Shown here: in pieces, positions 55,984-64,000 of the stretch
Layout of the letters: every line of letters begins with the position of its first letter
How positions within the stretch are numbered: the first letter of the stretch is position 1
Assembly: GCA_007922195.1 (NCBI GenBank)
Contig: ML682024.1
Coordinates: 7,861,594 to 7,925,593 of the forward strand
Direction of reading: 5' to 3'
DNA length: 64,000 bases
Origin: Podocnemis expansa
Taxonomy: Eukaryota > Chordata > Testudines > Podocnemididae
Made by a program: the position numbers and the translations under genes
The notes under the pieces: generated by a model
Told to the model about the DNA's origin: nothing
The model's database searches: none
What the model saw: the letters and a program-made list of their open reading frames with translations, nothing else

Positions 55984-57339
55984 CTGGTGGAAATTGGTTA
56001 AGGGAGAGAGATGAGACATTGGAGACAGTGTCTTATGGTGGGCACACTCAAACCAGAATTGCTTACAGTTGAGCCTGTTGCTGGATAAATTAAACTCATC
56101 CCTTTGCCTCCCAAACACCCTAGTTGCTGCCCACTGCTCCCCAACCACCAAAGATAGTGCAGGGAATGGGGGGTCAGTGTTGAAAGGCTGAGGCCTCCCA
56201 GAGCTAACACAGGTCAAAGCCAGAGTTACCCTGCTGAGTTGGGAATGCAACATACTGAGCACAAGGCAAATGAAGGCCAGGGACTGGCTTGAACACGCAG
56301 TGCACGAGGTAAAAATCACATTCTAAATGGGCACAGATAGGCAGGGTCCTTGTGATTCAACCCTCAGGCAGCCAACAGCTGGGTCGCTCAAACCAGTTCA
56401 GAAGCAGAATAAGGGGAAGCAAGACCCAATAAGCTAACATTTCAGCAGAACTACAAGGCCAATAAAAGCTACGGGCTGGGGTACAATGGATCTGAGCCGA
56501 TAGCACAGCATCTGCTGGACCGAGGGACTGATCACCCCGAGGACTCTGCTGCCGCACTGGGCAACCGAACAAGGGCAGAAGCATCTCAGCCGGGCAAGCC
56601 AAGGGGAGAAAGAGATGGGTGCCAGAAAAGATAACAAGGAGAGAAAAGGAGGGGAAAAAAAAGAAGAAAAAAATCCTAAACAAAAGTGACCTTGGGCACA
56701 GTGTCTCCGAGCTAATCATGTATTTGTACATATTGTAAGTATCACTAATTGTACTCACTCAGGCTAGGATAAAGGATTTGCAGCAGGAATAGAAGTAGGA
56801 GTTGGGAGTAGGAATTGTTGTAGTTTTGCTCTATGTACTGTTTGTGTGCTTGCTTATCTGTACTTGGAGCTTCCTTAATAGATTAAAGGACTCTGAGTGG
56901 TGCTAATAAAATTGAGTTGTATTAAACTTGGTTCTTCTTCTTGGATCTGGGCTGGGTGGGTCGCCCCCTCTGTGAATCCAGTTGAATCAAAACTGACTGA
57001 GACAAAAGCTTGGGGGTCCCCTGGGGGGGGGCAGTCTGGATTATGGGGTACTTGTAGAACTGTGTAGAAGGGAAGCCCAGGTGTGGGTGAGCAGGGGGCT
57101 CTGGGTGGAGGTTGGGGGGCACCAACAGAGTTGGGGGTAGCCCATGGCAGACTGCAGGGCTGGTCTAACAGGGGGCTGTGGATTGCTGTAGGGTGGCATT
57201 GGTAGAGCTGGAGGAAGCCCAAGGCTGGGCTAGCAGGGGACTGAGGGTCAGGGTTGGGGGACTCTGGCAGAGCTGGAGGGAGGCGTGATGTTGGGCACAG
57301 CTGTGTCCCATAGCCAGGGAGCCCCTGGAGGTGCCATAC

Positions 57340-57504
57340 TTGTGTCTGGGCAGAAGCTCCAACGCTTGTCAGCATCGTAGCTTGCAGGGGTTGCACACCA
57401 GGGCTGGGCCCCATGGCTGTGCTCCGTGGTGCAGGTATGGAAAACATGGCCCTGGTACACAAAGGGGAAGAAGCAGGGCTGGCCACCCACGTTTCTGCTG
57501 TTGG
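57340..57504 (-). CDS. FN2 exon B, intact
   Basis: 55 codons, acceptor catcag|ccaac, donor acacaa|gtatgg. [35 protein letters not shown] and SFC give a complete FN2 fold. Confidence 0.8.
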
Positions 57505-57921
57505 CTGATGAGAGACAGACATAGGCTGTTGGGGGGTGTGGGAGTCCCTGGGGGGCAGCATAGACCCCTCACTCCACCCTGGTCCTGAGCAATGCTTGCA
57601 TGGGGATACACCCCCAGAGACAGGGAGCCTGCTGCTTCCCTGTGCGGATCAGACCCACAGACAGACAGAGAGTGGGTGTATGGGGCTGGTCAGACAAACA
57701 GAAAGAGACGGAGTGCATTGGGTTACAGATAGATAGATGGGGGTGCATGGGGCTAGACAGATGGGGGTATTGGGTACTGGACAGATAGCCAGGCAGAAAA
57801 GAGGTGTTTGGAGCTAGACAGACCAATGGGGGAAGTGGAGGCATCTGGGACTAAACATTCAGACAGACTGACCAGGTAGCTTTCTTCTGTCCAGCCCCAG
57901 GGCCATTGCTAAGGCCAGAGC

Positions 57922-58107
57922 CAATGTTCCCTCTAAGTACTTGTAGACTCTGTGCGCAAACAATTTCTTTGTGTGCACAAAAACATTTCTTTGTGAGCAC
58001 CAATATTAGCACTATTGAATTTTTTTGTGCACACTTTATTTTGTTGTGTGCACAAGTTTCATGACCTGTGTGTGCGTGCACACGCACACAGCTTAGAGGG
58101 AACAGTG
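57922..58107. mobile_element. 186 bp hAT MITE, perfect TSD
   Basis: Ends caatgttccctctaag and cttagagggaacagtg, flanked by perfect gccagagc (57914-57921 and 58108-58115). The interior is a near-complete hairpin of cacacaaag/ctttgtgtg words. Confidence 0.9.
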
Positions 58108-58490
58108 GCCAGAGCCAGTGTCAGACAGATGACAGCTGAGCGCCTTGATGTGGGTCCAGTCCATTGGCTCCAGGCACATGAAGTCACGAGCAGGGAACAC
58201 AATGCTTGTCCATGCTACCCCATCCCCATCCCGATTCCACCCCCTGGCTGCCCCTGTTCTATCCAAGTTCCTGCCCCCCATCCCCGGCCAGCTACCATGC
58301 CAGTTTCCCATCCCTTCCTCAGCTGCCCCCCATCTCCATTCTATTCCCCAGCTGCCCCCCAGCTCCTGGCTTTGTCGCTTTCTCATCCCCTGCTGCCCCT
58401 GACTCCGTCCTAGCTCCTGGCTGTTCTATCCCCATCCCATCCCCCCTTCAGTCCCCTATGCCAATTGCCCATCCTGCACTGGACGCTCAC

Positions 58491-58637
58491 CCTACTCGGT
58501 GCAGTACTTGAAGGCCCTGTCCTGGTCATAGCTGGATGTGGTGGCACACCAGGGCAGGTGGCTCGTCACAGTTGTGCAGGCTGTGTAGATTTTGCCCCCA
58601 TAGATGAAGGAGAAGACACAGGGAGCAGGGTCTGCAC
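58491..58637 (-). CDS. FN2 exon A, in-frame stop before donor
   Basis: Acceptor ggtcag|gtgcag. Contains all four Cys (APCVFSFIYGG, TACTT, LPWCATTSSYDQD, FKYC). After YCTE comes TAG (58492-58494), then g|gtgagc. In the other exons this codon position is a sense codon, so the stop looks secondary. Confidence 0.75.
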
Positions 58638-59263
58638 CTGACCATGAACAAGGGGCAGAGATCAGAAGAGGTGGCAACGGCTGTCTGGGGGCCCTCAAAA
58701 CCTAGCAGTAGTAAACTGGGCTGGGTGCCAGGATGCCCGGGGTCTAGCCCCAATTTGGAGGGGGGAGAGAGGTCTAGTGGTTAGAGCGGGGGGGCTGGGA
58801 GCCAGGACTCCTGCCCTCCATCTCTGACCTCCTGCAAGGCCAGCATGTCACACGCCACTTCACAAAACACACAGTGCTACTCTACACAACAGCAGAATGT
58901 CCCTCAGCACACACTGCAGTACATCCACACAACCCACAATAATCCCCAATGCACTGCTCTGCACAGAGTGCATCACACAACAGGACACAGCCCCTTGAGC
59001 CCCACACAGCTCTGCACCATGACAGTCTGTGACTCTTCACAACACACAGCCACACAATGGTGGATTGCTCCTCAGCATACACTCTCATCTGGCAGCACAC
59101 TGTTGCAGGGACACACAAGCTACCACACTGCATCACAACACACTCTATGACACTACATAACAGTATGTGACTCTACAAGATGCCAGCACACTTCTTCACA
59201 ACACGCACTCTCCTGCACACAAACACTCTGCTACACAGTCACACACGCAGTTACATTACATAC

Positions 59264-59384
59264 CAAACCCTGCTCCTCCCCATGAGCCCTCATCTCCCTT
59301 ATTCTGGGTGCCCTTGCAGAGCAGTACCAGGACCATGGGCAGAGCCCAGGCCAGGATGCAGTTGAAGGCTGTGGGTGAAGCCAT
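59264..59384 (-). CDS. Signal-peptide exon of the FN2 gene
   Basis: ATG at 59384. It encodes MASPTAFNCILAWALPMVLV followed by LLCKGTQNKGDEG, a clear secretory signal. The exon ends tttg|gtatgt in phase 1, matching the FN2 exon A acceptor. Confidence 0.75.
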
Positions 59385-59918
59385 TCTTCTGTCTTCACTG
59401 CCCCAAGTCCCAGCCCCATATATTCAGCCTCCTTTAGGGGCACCGGCCCTTGGCTATCCCCATGGGATTGGCCCTGCTCAATAGATGGCTTGGCAGCTCA
59501 TCATCGTGCCATGCCCACAACAAACTAGCACCCTTCCTCTTCCTGAGAACTTAGCATCTGTGTGCCAGAACCCACCCACCCAGGGGAGCACCCTCCACAA
59601 CTCACTTTGCCATGACTGTCATTGTCGCCCTCTCACAGGCCATGAAGCCACCCCCAAAGTCCAGGGGCCCAGATCCTCAAAGGCATTTGAAATCAGTGGA
59701 AATTAGAAGCTTAAATCCCCCCCTCCCCACCCACTCCCCCGCGTCGCTTCAGAGAAGCAGGAGATTCAATCCTTCCTGGCTATGGCAACCAGGCATTTTT
59801 GTCACAAATTTCCACCTGGAAATGCAACACCAGTGCAAGTGAAGAAACTTATCCAGTGTGGCTGGTCTTATGCTTGGCTCGAAGCAGGACATTTGGAATT
59901 GTCAAATGGCACTGCCTA
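59385..59918. promoter_or_regulatory. Upstream flank of the FN2 gene
   Basis: On the minus strand, 'tatatggggctggg' near 59413-59426 is a TATA-like sequence about 35-45 bases upstream of the ATG. Weak evidence for a core promoter with a short 5' UTR. Nothing else is seen. Confidence 0.35.
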
Positions 59919-60679
59919 TGTAACCCCCCTGGGGTTTTAAGGAGCGTGTTTCCTTTAAATCTTTGCCCTCTGGGAGCGGGTTTGTGGAGCTGAGGAGGGG
60001 GGCTGCAGCTGGAGGCGCTGGGGAAGGAAGCAGGGAGAGAGGCCCTGCCTGAAGCCAGGGAAGACAGAGCGGCTGACCTGGGATGCCAGGCCAGCACCCA
60101 CAGAAGGACACTGTGCTGGGGAGAGTCACCCAAGTACAGAGCGGGATCCAGTGACCGGCCATCTGGAGCTGTGGGGCCGTGAGTACAGCACCTGGGACTC
60201 AGGGGGGAGGTTGTAGTTAGTTAAGTGGGGAGGGTGTCACTCTGGGTTCGCAAAGATCAGCAGAAGAGGCATCAGAGGGTTTTCTTTTGCTGGGAAAGTG
60301 CTGGCGCCGAAGACTAGGAGTTGCTGGACTGAACTCTGGACTGGAACTGTGCTGGGACTCCTGAACTCATGGTGCAGAAGCAGAGCTCACGTCTGCCTCC
60401 AGCCTGCTGCATTGTTGGGTCTTGCAGGGCCCTGTGTTAGCTGTTACTCTGTGTTACTGCTGCCTCATCTCCCCTGTTGGTTTCTCCTTTGCCGCTCTGT
60501 GAATAAACTGTCCCCATTCCCATAATCCCTGTGCTATCCCAGTGTGTGTGTGGTCACTTTGGGGGTTTGGAAAAGGTGCCCCTGGGGTAAAGGGGCTCTC
60601 CTTGCTGTGTCCCTGCACATGCCCTTCTTTGGCCAGAGCTGCCTGATGGGCAGACTCTCTTGGTCACAAGGGTGTTACA
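59919..60679 (+). mobile_element. Probable solo LTR, + orientation
   Basis: Begins TGTAACCCCC and ends GGGTGTTACA, with perfect 6 bp inverted ends (TGTAAC/GTTACA). AATAAA at 60502-60507 sits in the last third, as expected of an LTR. No clear target duplication. Confidence 0.6.
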
Positions 60680-60766
60680 TAAAATTTCAGTATTTCAGGA
60701 TAGGAAAAAATTTTGAGATTTTTTACTTTTTGTGATGGGAAAAAAATTGAGAAATTGACTTGTCAC

Positions 60767-60952
60767 CACTGTTCCCTCTAAGCTGTGCGTGTGTGCGCAC
60801 GCACACAGGTCATGAAACCCGCGCACACAACAAAATTAAGTGTGCGCAAAAAAATTCAATAGTGCTAATATTGGTGCTCACAAAGAGATGTTCTTGCGCA
60901 CACAAAGAAATTGTTTGCGCACACAGTCTACGAGTAATTAGAGGGAACATTG
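60767..60952. mobile_element. 186 bp hAT MITE, perfect TSD
   Basis: Ends cactgttccctctaagctg and tagagggaacattg, flanked by perfect cttgtcac (60759-60766 and 60953-60960). Same family as 57922-58107, inverted. Confidence 0.9.
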
Positions 60953-62204
60953 CTTGTCACAGAATTTTGTGACAGAAAATGTTTGAGATTTGACCTTCCA
61001 GCATGAGAAAAGTCTTGAGATTTCAACTTTTTGGTTCTGGAAACTTCTAAAGATTTCAATTTTTCAGGATGGAAATTTTTCTGAGATGTCAACTTTGCAT
61101 GATTGGAGATTTTGACTTTTGGGATGGGCAATTCTGTCAAAATCTTGACAATATTCCCAGCAGGGGAAATCCATTGCCTTCCCACCTCTACGCCTGTGCC
61201 ACATCTATATAACAACCACCAATCCTTGGTCCTCAGCAGTCTGTCACCAAGCCATGCCCCTCAGCCCAGTGAGCTATAGGAGCAAACATGGGCTATGTCT
61301 AAACTACAGGGCTTGGTTAAGATGGCTTAATAATGTCTACTTTAAACTGGCTTGAAGTAGACCTTATTAAATCAGCTTAGAGAGTCCACACTCAAAATGC
61401 CAGGAGACTGCCCACATCTACACTGGCAGCTACTCGGTTGCCCTAGGAGTGGTGCATTGTTGGTAGCTGGCCGACAGTGCAGCACAGCAGAGGTGCCCCT
61501 CTCTCCCGGCCACCCCTTTACTGCAGGAGGTGAGTGACCACACCACCCTCCATGCTGTGTGTGGCAACAGGGAGGTCAGGGAGCCTGACATGGCCTAGCA
61601 ATGTGCCAGCACAGCACTCCACACTCTCCCTGCATTGCCCAGACTCCTTCAGGTCTGGACCAGGTGATGCAGGGCAACTGGCACTCAGGACCATTACTGG
61701 AGGGGGGCTGGGACTCGGGGGTCTGTCCCCCCCGCCCCTTCCCATGCAGCCCTAATTCTGGTCCAGTGCCAGATCCAGCTGTTGCTGCTTGCAGGCAGCA
61801 GCAGGAGCCTGATCCAGCTTCAAGACGCTTGCAAGAGGCTTTAAGCCAGATCAGGGCCCTGCTGCTGCTGGCAAGAGGCAAGAGCCATGTCCAAGCCTTG
61901 GCTGCTTGCCAGAAGTGGCCTGGAGTCAGACTGGGCCCCTTGCAGCTGCGCTGAGGGCCAGAGATCCAGGGCCCTTGCCCTGCTGACCCCTGCTGCCAGC
62001 TCAGGGGCAGGGTACAACAGTTCTTAAGATTCAAACAGTGGGAAACAGCACATAGAGGAAGGTGAAGTCAAATCACCTATTGTAACTGGAAAAAAAAATC
62101 CATAGTCACAATTTAATTCTGCTTTCACACAATCTAATCTAAAAGAAATAGCAACTTTCTTTCTTTCTTTCTTTCTTTCTTATGTGCTGTCTCCCAGTTT
62201 TTGA

Positions 62205-62405
62205 ATCTTACCAGCTGCTTTGATTTGCTGTTACAGTGTGACCTGATCCTATGTTTTACACTCCCTTGCATTTATTTTCCTCCCATTCGGTAAGTTCTCC
62301 CATCTTCAAACCATATGACAAAGTGGGATTTTCTTCCATGAAAGCTCATGCAATAAATAAATGTGTTAGTTTTAAAAAGCGCCAAAGGATTCCTTGTATG
62401 TTTTA
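62205..62405. repeat. SINE-like unit
   Basis: 'gacaaagtgggattttcttcc', 'catgaaagctcatgcaataa' and 'ccaaaggattccttgt' match, in complement, the other units in the window. Confidence 0.65.
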
Positions 62406-62419
62406 CAACAATATCAGGG

Positions 62420-62600
62420 GGGTGTTGGGCTGAGATGGGGAGAGACATGCGGGGTTGAACTGAGAAGAGTAGACATGGAGTTGGGCTGAGAAGGAGAAAG
62501 ATGCGGGGTTGGGCTGAGAAGTGGGGAGACATGCGGGGTTGGGCTGGGGGTGAAGATGCGGGGTCAGGCTGAGAGGAGGAGAGATGCTGGATCAGGTCAG
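62420..62600. repeat. Imperfect tandem repeat
   Basis: Units of about 35-40 bases containing 'agacatgcggggttgggctga' are repeated about five times with variation. Confidence 0.7.
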
Positions 62601-62900
62601 AGGATGGCAACATTGGCTGTAGTACTAGGATGCAGGGCTGGGGCTAAGACATGGGGGGTTTTGATGTATTGCACACACCTGGGAATGCTCCCAACTGTGT
62701 TGTGCCTTCTCTCCAGCCCCCAGCCCCATGTTTCATACAGCTAGGAAGCCAATTAAGTCGACTTTACAAGTGAGAGTTATTAAATTGACTTAAGCAAATG
62801 CTTAAGTCAACTTAATACCTTCTCAATGTGGCCAGGGCTTTGTTTAAGTTGACTTAAGGGGCTTTAAGTTGACTTAAACCCATAGTGTAGACATACCCAT

Positions 62901-63313
62901 GTTAGCTTTCAGCAGCAGTAGGTCATTATCCAGCCCTTAGTAGGTGAGGGAGAAGGGGGGGACAGAATGACATACTCTGCCCATGACCCTGCATGAAAGT
63001 TAACTGCTGCTGCTGCTATTTGCATTTCTAGCAAGCAATTTGATTCTCAGGAGTGGCTCCTTCTAGGATCACATCTCTTTCTAGGTTCCTCACCAGACTT
63101 TGGGTCCTGGTGGCTGCAGCTGGTACTGTTTCAGGGCAAACACGGAGACTGAGTTTCCCAGACCTGCTCATTCCTGAGAATATTTACTTTCTGCTGATCA
63201 CCTGGCATGGAGATTAGACAGAAATAAGCAGGTTCCAGGGAATGGCCAGCTGGCAGCTGGCACTTGAGAGGAAAGCATTCCTAACGTGACAATGAACTCA
63301 TCACAGTGTAGGG
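62901..63313. other. Intergenic, no gene seen
   Basis: No recognisable feature. Confidence 0.3.
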
Positions 63314-63495
63314 CAGGGGTTTTCAAACTTAGGGTTGAGATCCAGTACTGGGTCACAGATCTTCAGGCACTGGGTTGTGGCATCCCCTGCTGCCCCCACC
63401 AAAACACTGGAATGCATTGCTCAAAGATGTAATTATTGAGTCACAAGCATAAATTTCAACTGGGTCCTAGGAAAAAAATGTTTGACAAACCACTG
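63314..63495. mobile_element. hAT MITE with perfect TSD
   Basis: Ends caggggttttcaaac and gtttgacaaaccactg, flanked by perfect gtgtaggg (63306-63313 and 63496-63503). Confidence 0.85.
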
Positions 63496-63687
63496 GTGTA
63501 GGGTACTGGTCCCACAGACTGGGAAAAGCAGTGGGAGGGGGCTGCAGGCACTGGGTGAAGTTGGGAGGTGGAGACTAGGGCTGGGTTAGTAGCAGGACTA
63601 TAAAATTGGACTGAAAGACATTGCAACAGCTGGGTAATCAGGGGAACAGGGCTGGGATTGAAGAGGCTGTGAGTTGGGACTGAGATA

Positions 63688-63972
63688 GGGTTAACAGATG
63701 TCAGGCAAAAGGAGGATTCATCCTCCTTTTTACCTTCACATCCTCCATCCAGCAGGCATTTAAAAATACATGATTTTGTCTGGCTTTTTACTTACAGGGG
63801 TTAAAGTATGCTGGTATGGCCCAGAACACCCTATTTTTACGGGGAAGTATTCCAGGGCCTCCTAAAAACAGAAGGATATTATATTAATACACCATTTTCT
63901 CTATGTGTCCTCCAGTGTCCTCCTCTTTGTACTTTCCTGTCCTCCTTTGCATGCTTTGATATTTGATAACCC
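63688..63972. mobile_element. Mariner/Tc1-like MITE, copy 2
   Basis: Collinear with 12987-13272, from 'gggttaacagatgtcaggcaaaaggagga' text to 'gatataataaccc'-like end (tttgataaccc). TA precedes the left end. Confidence 0.65.
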
Positions 63973-64000
63973 TTGACTGACCGGAACTTGCAGAGCTGGG

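Larger units (their letters stand above)
49265..59384 (-). pseudogene. ELSPBP1/BSP-like gene with seven fibronectin type II exons, decaying
   Basis: A signal-peptide exon (59264-59384) is followed by FN2 exons A 58491-58637, B 57340-57504, C 55828-55983, D 53452-53616, E 52898-53065, F 50311-50475 and G 49265-49438. All are phase 1, about 150-170 nt, and each encodes one FN2 module (C..PF.Y....C......WC.T....D..W.YC). Secreted proteins made of FN2 modules with this one-exon-per-module layout include the mammalian sperm-binding proteins BSP (two modules) and ELSPBP1 (four), which bind choline lipids on sperm. This locus is larger. Exon A has an in-frame TAG just before its donor, exon C has lost its last Cys and its donor GT, and exon G is frameshifted with a TGA in place of the conserved Trp. 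Exons B, D, E and F are intact. A one-module product from exons 1-A is still possible. Possibly the array holds more than one gene. Confidence 0.75.
61290..62900. mobile_element. Second palindrome-rich element (TTAAGTTGACTTAA type)
   Basis: Termini 'gggctatgtctaaacta' and 'tagtgtagacataccc' are inverted. Right arm 62750-62880 has ttaagttgacttaa-like palindromes, and the core at 61760-61930 has the same 'cgcttgcaagaggc/gagcctgatccagc' repeat as 36630-36990. A SINE-like unit, a (tttc)n run at 62157-62180 and a tandem 'atgcggggttgggctgaga' repeat lie inside. Confidence 0.55.

Noticed and set aside
55564..56319. 251-codon minus-strand frame
   Set aside because: Out-of-frame shadow across FN2 exon C and intron.
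56875..57561. 228-codon minus-strand frame
   Set aside because: Out-of-frame shadow across FN2 exon B; the FN2 motif is in a different frame.

Overview
The window is animal nuclear DNA, most likely from a turtle. Genes are split by GT-AG introns, CR1 LINE tails and hAT/mariner miniature elements are common, and there are repeated SINE-like units of the form 'aggagtc..ggcacttaaagactaaca..cccactt' that I associate with turtles. The species call is inference. The deduced proteins are clearly vertebrate.

Left part (1-16.3 kb): the terminal exon of an unidentified + strand gene (22-172); a 2.8 kb non-autonomous hAT element (2506-5277); an intronless urotensin-II-receptor-like GPCR (6555-7538, minus); and a three-exon + strand gene (14170-15313) whose protein carries the FAM181 signature.

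Middle (17-36.5 kb): a decayed Ty3/gypsy retrotransposon of the Gmr1 type (about 17075-24589, minus), recognisable because integrase lies upstream of reverse transcriptase. It is itself interrupted by an ERV solo LTR, a hAT MITE and a mariner-type MITE. Next come a minus-strand, single-Ig, leukocyte-receptor-complex-type receptor with an Arg in its membrane segment (24851-27996) and an apparently complete THAP7 (29987-35295, minus), with a CpG-rich promoter around 36.0-36.4 kb containing a perfect TCTCGCGAGA element.

Right part (36.5-64 kb): mostly repeats. These are palindrome-rich TTAAGTCGACTTAA elements, a second inverted copy of the 2.7 kb hAT element (40777-43493), an ERV solo LTR, CR1 tails and a solo LTR of the Gmr1-like family sitting inside a CR1 copy with a perfect target duplication. 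The main gene here is a minus-strand secreted-protein gene (49265-59384) with a signal-peptide exon and seven fibronectin type II exons, related to ELSPBP1/BSP sperm-binding proteins. Three of its seven FN2 exons carry disabling lesions, so it is a truncated gene or a pseudogene in decay.

The genes do not form one pathway. Two (the Ig receptor and the FN2 protein) belong to fast-evolving surface or secreted families; the others encode a nuclear zinc-finger protein, a peptide-hormone receptor and a FAM181-type protein. All exon boundaries are by eye, from splice consensus and reading-frame phase. There is one assembly gap (50680-50689).
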